Shown here: piece after piece, positions 44,242 through 53,349 of the stretch | How the letters are laid out: the number at the start of each line of letters is the position of its first letter | Position numbering within the stretch: the stretch's first letter is position 1 | Source: Muricauda sp. MAR_2010_75 | GTDB lineage: Bacteria; Bacteroidota; Bacteroidia; Flavobacteriales; Flavobacteriaceae | Reading direction: 5' to 3' | Assembly (NCBI RefSeq): GCF_000745185.1 | Contig: NZ_JQNJ01000001.1 | Coordinates: 891,501 to 955,500 of the forward strand | DNA length: 64,000 nt | Notes under the pieces: model-generated | Seen by the model: the letters and a program-made list of their open reading frames with translations, nothing else | The model's database searches: none | Told to the model about the DNA's origin: nothing | Made by a program: the position numbers and the translations under genes

Positions 44242-44469
44242 ATGACACAAGATCTATTGTCCAAAGCCGAAGAGTTCGAGAACAGGTCACTGAGCCATAT
44301 GTCCACCAGCGATAGGGTTGAAGCGTCGAGAGAAGCCAAAAAGCTTATCCTTTCCATCAATGAAATTTATAAAAAGACCAAAGATTCCAAATTAATGGAG
44401 ACCATGAAGAGTCTTACCAAAAAGAAGCAAAAGATAGAAAAGCGTCTTAAAGGAAGACCATTGGTTTAA
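44242..44469 (+). CDS. Small charged helical protein
   Basis: 75 residues, cytoplasmic, Lys- and Glu-rich and predicted fully helical (EASREAKKLILSINEIYKKT, then KSLTKKKQKIEKRLKGRP). No known motif. ATG start with an AT-rich leader and a near-consensus TATATTTA box about 30 bases upstream. Function not recognised. Confidence 0.7.
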   Translation: MTQDLLSKAEEFENRSLSHMSTSDRVEASREAKKLILSINEIYKKTKDSKLMETMKSLTKKKQKIEKRLKGRPLV

Positions 44470-44766
44470 TAGAACCGGTATTTTCAAATTTTTAAATAGG
44501 ACCAAAATCGTTTTCCAATACCTTTCTTGCCCCAAATTGCACAATTGTTTGATTAACAGATAGAGTACTATTCTTGTCTGTTTTTCATCTTATCTCCCTA
44601 CACCCTTTTCTTTAGTTCCCCTAAATCGTTTTTCCATTTACGAAGCAATTCCTACCAATTATATCCCAATTCCTGCAACGAATAAAATTGTGGATTGTTG
44701 ACCCAGTGTTTTAAGTAATTTCGGTGTGAAGAAATAATCTCAACCAAAAATAAACACTTAAGCAAA
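44470..44766. other. Intergenic stretch of about 300 bases
   Basis: AT-rich, no ORF worth calling and no strong hairpin. It probably carries the promoter and leader of the small ORF at 44767. Confidence 0.5.
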
Positions 44767-44868
44767 ATGAACACTGTAGAAACAAAGTTGGGCTACCTTT
44801 TTTGGTACTTTGTAATTGCCCTCTCCGTTTACTCCCTTATCAACAGCCTCTACCTGTATATCAATTAA
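44767..44868 (+). CDS. Candidate 33-residue single-helix membrane peptide
   Basis: ATG to TAA ORF: MNTVETKLGYLFWYFVIALS, then VYSLINSLYLYIN. A short polar head (residues 1-9) is followed by a hydrophobic, aromatic-rich helix, and a good terminator lies 55 bases after the stop, so a short transcript for it is plausible. The size is below usual gene-calling limits and I cannot exclude chance; composition and terminator are the only support. Confidence 0.45.
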   Translation: MNTVETKLGYLFWYFVIALSVYSLINSLYLYIN

Positions 44869-44922
44869 GCTATATAAACACATCCATCATCAATCAAAAC
44901 CCTTCAGTTAAATAAGTCTCTT

Positions 44923-44948
44923 AAAGGCACCTTCTGGGTGCCTTTTTT
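44923..44948. terminator. Intrinsic terminator
   Basis: AAAGGCACC-TTCTG-GGTGCC-type stem followed by a T-run, between the 33-residue ORF and the end of the convergent GH32 gene. Confidence 0.9.
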
Positions 44949-44975
44949 ATTCTCCAAAAATCTGGGAGAGGTTTT

Positions 44976-46523
44976 TCACCAAACAGATTCCATGTATTTT
45001 ATGGATTCCAGACGGATTTCCGATTCTTCACTTCCATTTTGGATAATCAGGGTATTATAGGGTTCCGTGGAAAAAAGTTGTTCCGTCATGACATATACGC
45101 CCCCGTCCATAAAAATCTCAATGGAAGACCAATCCAATAAAATTTTCACCTCATAAATGGAGTCATTTAACATACTAATGGGTGAAAGATGCTTTTTATC
45201 CCCAAACTCAGAATCAAAAGCCACCTTTCCAGATTTCATACGGTCTACTACAAAAGTGTTGCTTTGCGAATCCATCTCAAGCATTAAGGTTTCCTTCAGA
45301 TCATTTTTAAAAATCAAACTAAAATCCTTTGAAGCTGTTTTCAGCTCAATCTGGGATTGATTCAGTCCATCAACCAATAACGTATCCGAGGTTCTGGAAC
45401 TAATCAGCACATTTTCCGCCAAAATTTGAGATGCCAGTTTATCCAATTGTTCTACCGGATAGCTGGTCAGCACGAAATCATCATCCACTTTTTTAAGGGC
45501 AAGCTCGCGCGGCACCGTCATGGCACTTCGCCATTTTTGAGTCGGCGTTTTGTTCGCATAATCCCAGTTGCTCATCCACCCAATAAAAATTCGTTTGTCT
45601 TCGGGTGTATTATTGTAGGTAACACCTGCATAATTATCTGTACCATAATCAATCCATTTGGGCTTTTGTTGGTCCGATGTGAATTTCTGTCCATTAAAAT
45701 CTCCAATAAAATATTGGGTGCCACTACCTCCGTTGGGAGCTCCAGGGTTTATGCTGATGATCAATATCCATTTTTCTTCATCCGTATCGGCTACCTGTAT
45801 TGGAAAAAGGTCCGGGCACTCCCAAACACCTCCATGGGCCCCCTGCGTTTTTCCAAAATCGCTCAAATGTTCCCACTCTTTCAAATTTTTGGAGGCATAA
45901 AATTGAGCATGGTCTCCGGCCACCAAGGTCAAAATCCATTTTTGGGATTCCTCGTGCCAAAATACCTTAGGGTCCCTAAAATCCCTAATGCCGTTGTTCC
46001 CGATCACGGGATTGCCCTCATACTTGGTCCAAGTTGCCCCATTGTCCAAACTATAGGCAATACCCTGTGTTTGAAAATCATCCCGCCCGGCTTTTTCTCC
46101 CTCCATGGAATGATAGGTGAAAATGGCCACCAAGGGGGCTATCCCATTTTTACCAAAGCCGGAGGTGTTATGCTTATCCACAACCGCACTTCCAGAGAAA
46201 ATCAGTCCATGTTCATCCGGATAGAGCGCAATGGGCTTATGCTCCCAATGCACCAAATCTTTGCTTGTGGCATGCCCCCAATGCATGGGACCCCAAACAA
46301 TGTCACCGGGATAGTACTGGTAAAAGAGATGGTAGATTCCTTCGTTGTAGACCAATCCATTGGGATCGTTCATCCATTTTTCAGGAGGGGAAAAATGAAA
46401 TTGGGGACGATACTCCTCTGTATATCCCTTGTCCTGCAATGCTTTGACGGGTTTTTCCCTGTTTTGTTCCTTGCACCCCATCAACCATATTCCCAAAATA
46501 AAAAGAGCGGCTCTTATTTTCAT
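44976..46523 (-). CDS. GH32 fructosidase (levanase/invertase type), lipoprotein
   Basis: 515 residues; hydrolyses beta-fructosyl bonds of sucrose or fructans. Lipoprotein signal MKIRAALFILGIWLMGC. Seen: the nucleophile motif WMNDPNGLVY (Asp), the transition-state Asp in the FRDPKVFWHE block, the acid/base Glu in WECPDLFPI, then the C-terminal beta-sandwich (SSIEIFMDGGVYVMTEQLF). A complete five-blade propeller plus sandwich is present. No SusC/SusD pair, fructokinase or transporter is adjacent. Confidence 0.95.
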   Translation of the reverse strand: MKIRAALFILGIWLMGCKEQNREKPVKALQDKGYTEEYRPQFHFSPPEKWMNDPNGLVYNEGIYHLFYQYYPGDIVWGPMHWGHATSKDLVHWEHKPIALYPDEHGLIFSGSAVVDKHNTSGFGKNGIAPLVAIFTYHSMEGEKAGRDDFQTQGIAYSLDNGATWTKYEGNPVIGNNGIRDFRDPKVFWHEESQKWILTLVAGDHAQFYASKNLKEWEHLSDFGKTQGAHGGVWECPDLFPIQVADTDEEKWILIISINPGAPNGGSGTQYFIGDFNGQKFTSDQQKPKWIDYGTDNYAGVTYNNTPEDKRIFIGWMSNWDYANKTPTQKWRSAMTVPRELALKKVDDDFVLTSYPVEQLDKLASQILAENVLISSRTSDTLLVDGLNQSQIELKTASKDFSLIFKNDLKETLMLEMDSQSNTFVVDRMKSGKVAFDSEFGDKKHLSPISMLNDSIYEVKILLDWSSIEIFMDGGVYVMTEQLFSTEPYNTLIIQNGSEESEIRLESIKYMESVW

Positions 46524-46583
46524 GATATTTTTGCTGTTTATCCGTATAAGTTGGTCAATTTAAGAAATCAAATTTTATTGATT

Positions 46584-46591
46584 TATCTTTG
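46584..46591 (+). promoter_or_regulatory. Candidate -7 element of the rhodanese gene
   Basis: TATCTTTG fits TAnnTTTG and ends 17 bases before the ATG at 46609. No convincing -33 element is seen. Confidence 0.45.
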
Positions 46592-46608
46592 ATTTAGATT
46601 CATATCCC

Positions 46609-47103
46609 ATGCGATTTCAGTTACTTTTATTTCTCATGACATTGGGTATCACTTCATGCGCACAGCAGTCCATCCCAAAAGTTTTGCAACAGCTCAATGA
46701 TGATACGGTCGACTATATTTCCGTGGAAGACCTTCATGAAATAGAAGCCCCCCTCCTTTTAGATGCACGGGAAAAAGAAGAGTTTGGGGTAAGTCATCTG
46801 GAAAACGCTGTTTGGGTAGGATATGATGGGTTTGATATCAATAAAGTGGTTCAACAGTTCCCCAACAAGGAAAAACCAATTGTGGTCTACTGCTCCATTG
46901 GGGTTCGCTCCGAGGATATTGGGGAACAATTAAAAAATGCTGGGTATGCCAATGTCAAAAACCTGTACGGTGGCATTTTTGAATGGAAAAACAAAGGATA
47001 TCCCGTTTATGATGAAAATCAGCAAGAAACCGAAAAGGTACATGCCTTTAGCAATTATTGGGGACGTTTTTTAACCAATGCAGAAAAGGTCTACGACAAA
47101 TAG
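46609..47103 (+). CDS. Rhodanese-like lipoprotein
   Basis: 164 residues, lipoprotein signal MRFQLLLFLMTLGITSC. Single rhodanese domain: LLLDAREKEEFGVSHLENAV, then the active loop VVYCSIGVRSEDIGEQL with Cys as the sulfur or persulfide acceptor. The C-terminal tail (NKGYPVYDENQQETEKVHAF) is short. Periplasmic rhodaneses may handle sulfane sulfur or thiosulfate; the substrate is not deducible. Confidence 0.9.
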   Translation: MRFQLLLFLMTLGITSCAQQSIPKVLQQLNDDTVDYISVEDLHEIEAPLLLDAREKEEFGVSHLENAVWVGYDGFDINKVVQQFPNKEKPIVVYCSIGVRSEDIGEQLKNAGYANVKNLYGGIFEWKNKGYPVYDENQQETEKVHAFSNYWGRFLTNAEKVYDK

Positions 47104-47280
47104 ATTCCAAAACTCCTGGAATGAACATCGAATATTAGTATTTGAATACAATTTTTTCGCAAAATATGTGTTAAGTGTTTGCAATGTTGTTGTTTTTTCC
47201 TACAATGCTTCTTGCGAGTTTAGATTTTGAATGAATTGTAGAATGAATAATTGATTTCTATTCCAAGAATTGGTATTGGT

Positions 47281-49326
47281 ATGTCGTTAATGTCTTCAAA
47301 AAGAGAGTTGATACTTCCCTTTGCGGTCTTTGTTATTTTTATGACCACGGTGTCCATTTTATGGAACAATTCCTTAAAAACACAAAAGTCATCATTCATT
47401 CAGGAAATTCATAACACGGGCAATCTTCGAGCCCAAGAATTCTTCTCTTCAGTTAAATACAATATTAAGTCACTTGAAAACCTGAAGCAACGTATTGAAA
47501 TGACCGATGGGTCCTATTTTCAATATTGGGAACAGGATGCCCGCCTTATTTTGGAACAAAATCCCTCCTTTAAATTTGTGGAATGGGTGGATAGCCTTAT
47601 GGTCATAAGGGTAGTGACTCCTTTAAAAGGAAACGAGGCTGCCATGGGCCTGGATTTGTCCACACACCCAAGGAGTGCAGAATGGATGAGACATATGGCG
47701 CATGCTTCCACCAATATTTCCTCATGGACAAAGTTATACCAAGGTGGAAATGCTTTTTTGGTAGATGTACCCGTTTTCTTTAAAGGAAGGTTCCAGGGGT
47801 CTATCTCGGCAGGAATGGATTTCACCAACCCCTTTAATGAGCTCACATCAAGCTTGGACCTGTATGCCATTGAAATGCAGGATGAGAATGGTACAATTTT
47901 TTACTCCAAGAACAATCCCTCCACCGAAGACATTGCGGATGAATACATCTTCACCACATCTTTGGTAATAGATCCATTGGATAACCGGAAATGGACATTT
48001 AAATTGACACCCTCAGATACTGATTTTATGGTGGCAAGACAACAGGACACCTATATTCTGCTGATTTTTGCCACCTTGGTGGCATTGCTTACCAGCTTGC
48101 TCATTTATTTCTATCAGTCCTCACGAAAAAAGAACATACGCCTAAGCTATGCCAATAACAAACTCAAAGACCTCAATAAATCCCTGAAAAAAGAGAGGTT
48201 GAAAGCCGAAAAATCATCCTTGGCCAAAACCGAGTTCATCTCCAACATGAGCCACGAGATTCGGACCCCTTTAAATGCCATTATCGGTTTTATTGAAGTT
48301 TTAAAGCTTTCCAAGCTACATAGTTCCTTGCAAGAATATCTTTCATTGATGGATATCTCCTCAAAAAAATTGCTCTTGTTGGTAAACGATATTCTGGAAA
48401 TTGATAAAATAGAATCTGGAAAGGTCAGCTTTAGGGAAGACATTTTTTCCCCGTTGGAAGAATTAAAAAATGTCATCAGTATTTATAGACCCAATGCCGA
48501 AGAGAAGGGACTCCATATTTTACTTGGTTCGTCCCATGAAAATGAACACAGTGTAAAAAGTGATGTTGGAAAATATGGCCAGATCATTACCAATATTATT
48601 AGAAATTCCCTCAAGTTCACAGAAAATGGAGAAATAAAGGTTTTCTATCGTGAAGAAGTGAGGAAAGAAACCTTGGCCATTGAAATTGTTGTCAAGGACT
48701 CAGGAATAGGGATTCCAAAAAACAAACTGAAAACCATTTTTGACAGGTTTACCCAAATAGATGCGGGCAAAGCAAAAAGGCACGAAGGTAGTGGTCTTGG
48801 GCTTTATATTACCCGCAGATTGGTGGAACTTTTGGGCGGAAAAATCACTGTGGACAGCGAGATAAATATTGGCACCGAATTTTGCCTGAACCTGGAGTTC
48901 CCCATTGCAGAAGTAAAACAGGATTCCTGTTTGCCCTCTGCTGAACAAATAGACCTTAGCGGTTGTAAAGTTTTGATCGTGGATGACAACCGGGTGAATG
49001 TGATTGTACTTAAAATGAGCCTGGAAAAATTGGGCATACAGGCCGAATCGGTATGTAATGGATTACAGGCCGTGGAAGCTGTGGCACAAAACGACTATGA
49101 TCTTGTCTTTATGGACATACACATGCCCAATATGGATGGGTTCCAAGCTACCGAGGAAATCAGAAAAATTAACCGGGAAATAGCCATCATCGGCCTCTCC
49201 GCTGACGTGACCAAAGAGGCCATTGATGAGGCCAAAATTGTTGGCATGAACGACTACCTTACCAAACCCATTTCCTTTGACAAGCTTCGCAACCACTTAC
49301 CAAATTATCTGGTAAAAATGTCATAG
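47281..49326 (+). CDS. Hybrid sensor histidine kinase with CHASE sensor and receiver
   Basis: 681 residues from the ATG at 47281 (a TTG thirty bases earlier is in frame but adds non-signal residues; ATG at 47290 is also possible). Layout: membrane helix about 12-30, CHASE-type periplasmic sensor about 45-245, second helix about 262-282, coiled linker, HisKA (FISNMSHEIRTPLNAIIGF, His is the phospho-acceptor), HATPase with GQIITNIIRNSLKFT, DSGIGIP and GSGLGLYI, then a C-terminal receiver (KVLIVDDNRVN, phospho-Asp in DLVFMDIHMPNMDG, Lys in LTKPI). No separate output regulator is nearby. Confidence 0.92.
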   Translation: MSLMSSKRELILPFAVFVIFMTTVSILWNNSLKTQKSSFIQEIHNTGNLRAQEFFSSVKYNIKSLENLKQRIEMTDGSYFQYWEQDARLILEQNPSFKFVEWVDSLMVIRVVTPLKGNEAAMGLDLSTHPRSAEWMRHMAHASTNISSWTKLYQGGNAFLVDVPVFFKGRFQGSISAGMDFTNPFNELTSSLDLYAIEMQDENGTIFYSKNNPSTEDIADEYIFTTSLVIDPLDNRKWTFKLTPSDTDFMVARQQDTYILLIFATLVALLTSLLIYFYQSSRKKNIRLSYANNKLKDLNKSLKKERLKAEKSSLAKTEFISNMSHEIRTPLNAIIGFIEVLKLSKLHSSLQEYLSLMDISSKKLLLLVNDILEIDKIESGKVSFREDIFSPLEELKNVISIYRPNAEEKGLHILLGSSHENEHSVKSDVGKYGQIITNIIRNSLKFTENGEIKVFYREEVRKETLAIEIVVKDSGIGIPKNKLKTIFDRFTQIDAGKAKRHEGSGLGLYITRRLVELLGGKITVDSEINIGTEFCLNLEFPIAEVKQDSCLPSAEQIDLSGCKVLIVDDNRVNVIVLKMSLEKLGIQAESVCNGLQAVEAVAQNDYDLVFMDIHMPNMDGFQATEEIRKINREIAIIGLSADVTKEAIDEAKIVGMNDYLTKPISFDKLRNHLPNYLVKMS

Positions 49327-49490
49327 GCCCGCAACAGGTATTTCAAAATAATCTATTTAAGAAAGAGAATTTTTGCTGATTTGTTGGTATTCCTTTACGG
49401 TGAAATAGAAAAAATACAGACCTTTGGGTAAGTATTGGAAATGATTCCTGACCAACTGAAGAAAGTACCTCCTTCAAAAAAAATAACCGT

Positions 49491-50105
49491 TTGAACAATA
49501 GCCTACTTTTGATTCTAACGAGAAATCCCGAACTGGGTAAGTGCAAGACCCGATTAGCTGCCAAAGTGGGTGACAAAGCGGCATTGAACATTTATAAATT
49601 TTTACTTGACCACACCGTTTCCTTCACCAAAGACCTTGATGTGGAAAAATGGGTGTACTATTCGGAATCTATCTGGGAAAACGATATTTGGGACCAGAAT
49701 AGCTATCAAAAAAAGCTCCAATTGGGGGCCAATTTAGGGGAACGGATGTTGAATACCTTTCAAGAAGGGTTCAATTCCGGTTTTGAAAAAATCATTATTA
49801 TTGGCAGTGACATGTACCATCTCTCCCAAGCCAATTTGGAAGAGGCTTTTATACAATTGGAGAAACATGATTATGTGGTAGGTCCGGCCGAAGATGGCGG
49901 GTATTATCTATTGGGTATGAAATCCCTCAAAAAGGAAGTTTTCCACAACAAATCTTGGGGCTCTGATACTGTATTGTCTGACACTTTGAAGGATTTGGAG
50001 TCTGGAAGTATTTTTATGCTCCCCGTAAAGAACGATGTGGATTATTACGAAGACATAAAAGATATTGCGGCTTTTCAGCCGTTTTTAAAACCTATAAAAG
50101 AATGA
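49491..50105 (+). CDS. TIGR04282 family arsenosugar biosynthesis glycosyltransferase (DUF2064)
   Basis: 204 residues starting at TTG (MNNSLLLILTRNPELGKCKT). GT-A/nucleotidyltransferase-like fold: the RNPELGKCKTRLA N-terminus with basic loop, IGSDMYHLS carrying the metal Asp, VVGPAEDGGYYLLGM and the end VDYYEDIKDI. Overlaps the nucleoside phosphorylase gene by 4 bases (ATGA). The family is linked to arsenosugar operons; its exact acceptor is not established to my knowledge. Confidence 0.88.
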   Translation: MNNSLLLILTRNPELGKCKTRLAAKVGDKAALNIYKFLLDHTVSFTKDLDVEKWVYYSESIWENDIWDQNSYQKKLQLGANLGERMLNTFQEGFNSGFEKIIIIGSDMYHLSQANLEEAFIQLEKHDYVVGPAEDGGYYLLGMKSLKKEVFHNKSWGSDTVLSDTLKDLESGSIFMLPVKNDVDYYEDIKDIAAFQPFLKPIKE

Positions 50106-50917
50106 CGCAAGCACAACTTGACGAATCTGTTGATCATTTAAAAAAGAGAGGGTTTGATGCTCCCGAAATTGGCATCGTCCTTGGCACCGGGTTAGGCCAA
50201 TTGGTGGATGATATTGAAGACCCCATCGAGGCACACTATAACCATATTCCCTATTTTCCATTGGCCACAGTGGAGTTTCATACCGGAAAATTGATCTATG
50301 GAACCATCGCAGGCAAAAAAGCCGTGGTCATGCAAGGTCGTTTTCATTTATATGAAGGGTACGACTTCTTGGACATCACCTATCCCATTAGGGTAATGAA
50401 CCAATTGGGTATAAAAAAGCTATTTGTGTCCAATGCCGCCGGCGCCATCAACCTCAGCTTCAAAAAAGGGGACATTATGCTTATTGAGGACCATATCAAT
50501 CTACAAGGAGGTTCTCCATTGGCCTTTAAAAATGTGTCTGAATTTGGAGATCGGTTTGTGGACATGAGCGAACCGTACGACCTTGATATGCGCAACAAAA
50601 TAGAGTCCATAGCGCAAAAAGAAGGCATTTCACTTCAAAAAGGCGTTTATGCCTCTGTTGTTGGTCCACAATTGGAGACCAAGGCAGAATATCGCATGCT
50701 CAAAACCCTTGGTGCTGATGCAGTTGGAATGAGTACCGTCCCCGAAGTAATTGTTGCCAATCATTTACGACTACCCATTGTGGCCGTGTCCGTTTTAACC
50801 GATGAATGCGACCCTGATAACTTGGACCCGGTGAATATTGAAGAAATATTGGAAATTGCCAATAAGACCGAGCCAAAAATGATACAATTGTTCAAAGAAC
50901 TAATTAAACAACTATGA
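50102..50917 (+). CDS. Purine-nucleoside phosphorylase
   Basis: 271 residues; cleaves purine nucleosides with phosphate to base and ribose-1-phosphate. Trimeric PNP family: IGIVLGTGLGQLVDDIED (phosphate loop), VVMQGRFHLYEGY, VSNAAGAINLSFKKGDIM, GVYASVVGPQLETKAEYRML, and VLTDECDPDNLDPVN with the purine-site Asn/Asp region. In this operon it probably removes adenine from a 5'-deoxyadenosyl arsenical. Overlaps both neighbours by 4 bases, so the three genes are translationally coupled. Confidence 0.93.
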   Translation: MTQAQLDESVDHLKKRGFDAPEIGIVLGTGLGQLVDDIEDPIEAHYNHIPYFPLATVEFHTGKLIYGTIAGKKAVVMQGRFHLYEGYDFLDITYPIRVMNQLGIKKLFVSNAAGAINLSFKKGDIMLIEDHINLQGGSPLAFKNVSEFGDRFVDMSEPYDLDMRNKIESIAQKEGISLQKGVYASVVGPQLETKAEYRMLKTLGADAVGMSTVPEVIVANHLRLPIVAVSVLTDECDPDNLDPVNIEEILEIANKTEPKMIQLFKELIKQL

Positions 50918-51879
50918 GCTATTTAAATGCAACCCAAGACCTTTATAAAGAGGCTGCCCTGACCCCAGATGTGGGACTCTGCTGTACCACCAATCCCATT
51001 TGGCAATTCCCTGGGCTATCCATTCCCAAGATCATGCAGGAAATGAATTACGGCTGCGGAAGCACAGTCTCAGCACAGGATTTGGTGAACAACCCAAAAA
51101 TTCTCTATGTAGGTGTGGGTGGTGGCATGGAGTTGTTGCAGTTTTCTTATTTCTCTAGGCAACAAGGTGGTGTCACCGGGGTGGATTCCGTTGACGAAAT
51201 GCTGGAAGCTTCCCGAAAAAACTTCAAAGTAGCCGAGGAAGAGAATGATTGGTTCAAAAGTGAATATGTGAATTTGGTAAAGGGTGATGCCCTTAACCTT
51301 CCCGTTGCCAATGAAAGTATTGACGTAGCTGCCCAAAACTGCCTCTTCAATATTTTTAAAATGGACGATTTGAAAAAAGCCGTCTCTGAAATGTATCGGG
51401 TGTTAAAGCCTCATGGCAGGTTGGTGATGAGCGATCCCATCTGCGAACAGCCCATGAATGAAGCACTTCGCAACGATGACCGACTTAGGGCACAATGCCT
51501 TAGTGGAAGTATTCCATTAAAAGATTATGTAAAGGTTCTGACCGATGCCGGTTTTGGGACTATTGAAATAAGGGGCAGAAGGTCATATAGGGTTTTGTCG
51601 CCCAACCATTACCCAACCGACGAACTGGTTTATATTGAATCCATTGAAATTGCAGCCATAAAAGACCCAATGCCCGAAGATGGACCTTGCATGTTCACGG
51701 GAAAAACAGCCATCTATTATGGGGACGAGGAATACTTTGATGATGGCAAAGGCCATGTCCTGTTCCAAAACCAACCCTTGGCCGTGTGCGATAAAACCGC
51801 AGCAGCTTTGGCAAAGGCTTCTGACCAAATTCACGTTAGTGAAAGCACTTGGCACTATAATGGTGGTGGTTGCTGCTAA
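50914..51879 (+). CDS. arsM: Arsenosugar biosynthesis arsenite methyltransferase ArsM
   Basis: 321 residues; SAM-dependent methylation of arsenite. Seen: N-terminal Cys pair in TPDVGLCCTTNPIWQFP, Cys in NYGCGSTVS, SAM site ILYVGVGGGMELLQF with GVDSVDEML, a central Cys in AAQNCLFNIF, and a C-terminal HYNGGGCC. Together these supply the three-cysteine arsenic ligand set expected of ArsM, plus extra Cys. Coupled by ATGA overlap with the phosphorylase gene. This flavobacterial form is annotated as the arsenosugar-type ArsM. Confidence 0.92.
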   Translation: MSYLNATQDLYKEAALTPDVGLCCTTNPIWQFPGLSIPKIMQEMNYGCGSTVSAQDLVNNPKILYVGVGGGMELLQFSYFSRQQGGVTGVDSVDEMLEASRKNFKVAEEENDWFKSEYVNLVKGDALNLPVANESIDVAAQNCLFNIFKMDDLKKAVSEMYRVLKPHGRLVMSDPICEQPMNEALRNDDRLRAQCLSGSIPLKDYVKVLTDAGFGTIEIRGRRSYRVLSPNHYPTDELVYIESIEIAAIKDPMPEDGPCMFTGKTAIYYGDEEYFDDGKGHVLFQNQPLAVCDKTAAALAKASDQIHVSESTWHYNGGGCC

Positions 51880-51906
51880 TACGGGAACCATTTCTAAAAA
51901 AGAGGC

Positions 51907-52650
51907 ATGAATGTAATCCTGCATCTACTACTTGGCGTATTTCTTCTTTCCTGTAATGGCAAGAAGGAAAAAATGGAGGTTCACTATCAAATTAGTACTT
52001 CCAAACCTGACCATGCGATTTGGAACACGCTTTTGAAAAACCATGTGGATGAGAATGGGAATGTGAACTATACAGATTTCAAGCAGAATGGGGCACGACT
52101 TGACAATTATTTAAGCCATTTGGCACAACACCCCCCTTCCCAAACATGGTCCAAGGAAGATTCATTGGCGTACTATATCAACCTATACAATGCGGCCACC
52201 GTTAAACTGATTGTGGACCACTACCCCGTTGCAAGCATCAAGGACATTCCTAACAGATGGGGCAAAAAATGGATAAACGTTGGAAACACCATCCTGTCCT
52301 TGGATTACATTGAACACAAAATACTGCGCAAAATGAACGAACCACGAATCCATTTTGCCATCAATTGTGCTTCATATTCCTGTCCCAAATTATTGAATGA
52401 GGCCTTTGTTGCTGAAAACATGGAGCAACAACTCACCAAAGTGACCAGTGATTTTGTGAACGATTCCACAAAAAATCGCTTTGAAAATGGTGAGGCCCAA
52501 CTTTCAAAAATATTTAAATGGTACAGAAGTGATTTTACAGAAGATTTATCACTTTTGGGGTATATCAATCAATATTTAAAAAATTCCATTGGCAATGATG
52601 CCGATGTCGAATATTTAGATTATGATTGGAGCTTAAATGATGCCAAGTAA
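51907..52650 (+). CDS. DUF547 domain lipoprotein
   Basis: 247 residues, lipoprotein signal MNVILHLLLGVFLLSC. DUF547 features: DSLAYYINLYNAATVKLIVD, PRIHFAINCASYSCPKLLNE with a conserved Cys pair, and FKWYRSDF near the end. Function of the family is unknown; DUF547 genes recur in arsenosugar clusters. Overlaps the following glycosyltransferase gene by 14 bases. Confidence 0.9.
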   Translation: MNVILHLLLGVFLLSCNGKKEKMEVHYQISTSKPDHAIWNTLLKNHVDENGNVNYTDFKQNGARLDNYLSHLAQHPPSQTWSKEDSLAYYINLYNAATVKLIVDHYPVASIKDIPNRWGKKWINVGNTILSLDYIEHKILRKMNEPRIHFAINCASYSCPKLLNEAFVAENMEQQLTKVTSDFVNDSTKNRFENGEAQLSKIFKWYRSDFTEDLSLLGYINQYLKNSIGNDADVEYLDYDWSLNDAK

Positions 52651-53344
52651 AAATCATTCAATAAGTATTATTGTCCCAGTGCTGAATGAGGAGCTTTGTA
52701 TAGGAGAGTTGCTCAACCACCTCAATCAGAACTCAATGCCTTCCAATAGCATAGAAATTATTTGTGTGGATGGTGGAAGTACCGACAAAACGCCGAAAAT
52801 TGCTACGCAACATGGGGCCAAAGTGGTTCTGTCCCAAAAAGGCAGGGCCAAACAAATGAACCTTGGTGCCGAACATGCCACAGGTGACATCCTTTACTTT
52901 TTACACGCAGATACCTTCCCTCCCAACCATTTTGATCAATTTATTTTGAAAGCAGTCAACAATGGCTTTTTAGCGGGCTGTTTTCGAATGCAATTTGACA
53001 CGAAAAACCTTTTTCTGCGCTTTTTTGCCTGGTTTTCCAGGTTTAATCTACTCCTTTGCAGAGGGGGCGACCAGTCCTTGTTTGTGGAACGGGAACTTTT
53101 TAAAACGGCCCATGGTTTCAACGAGGCGTATCGTATTTATGAGGATACGGAATTTATAGATCGATTATACAGACAAACAAAGTTTAAGGTCTTATCGGCC
53201 CATGTTGTTACTTCGGCACGGAAATATCAGGAAATCGGCACTTTGAAACTTCAATTCCATTTTGCCATTATCCATCTAAAAAAGTATTTGGGAGCAGGTC
53301 CCGAAGAACTGTATCGCTATTATAAAAAGTTTGTTTCTACCTGA
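52637..53344 (+). CDS. TIGR04283 family arsenosugar biosynthesis glycosyltransferase
   Basis: 235 residues, GT2 family. Seen: ISIIVPVLNEELCIGELLNH at the start, ICVDGGSTDKTPKIA, and the DXD-type motif YFLHADTFPPNHF, then GGDQSLFVERELF and a C-terminal amphipathic stretch. Two ATGs (52637, 52640) are possible starts. Last gene of the arsenosugar operon, converging with the LysM/amidase-like gene. Expected to transfer the sugar moiety in arsenosugar formation (family inference). Confidence 0.93.
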   Translation: MMPSKNHSISIIVPVLNEELCIGELLNHLNQNSMPSNSIEIICVDGGSTDKTPKIATQHGAKVVLSQKGRAKQMNLGAEHATGDILYFLHADTFPPNHFDQFILKAVNNGFLAGCFRMQFDTKNLFLRFFAWFSRFNLLLCRGGDQSLFVERELFKTAHGFNEAYRIYEDTEFIDRLYRQTKFKVLSAHVVTSARKYQEIGTLKLQFHFAIIHLKKYLGAGPEELYRYYKKFVST

Positions 53345-53349
53345 AAAGC

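Noticed and set aside
30518..46523. Polysaccharide utilisation locus (VCBS lipoprotein, AraC regulator, GH32, with GH29 elsewhere)
   Set aside because: No SusC/SusD pair anywhere in the window and the genes are dispersed in different orientations.
45426..46592. 388-residue plus-strand ORF
   Set aside because: Antisense shadow of the GH32 gene, which carries all catalytic motifs on the other strand.
47104..47125. ATTCCA/TGGAAT stem after the rhodanese gene
   Set aside because: Six pairs, no T-run; too weak to call a terminator.
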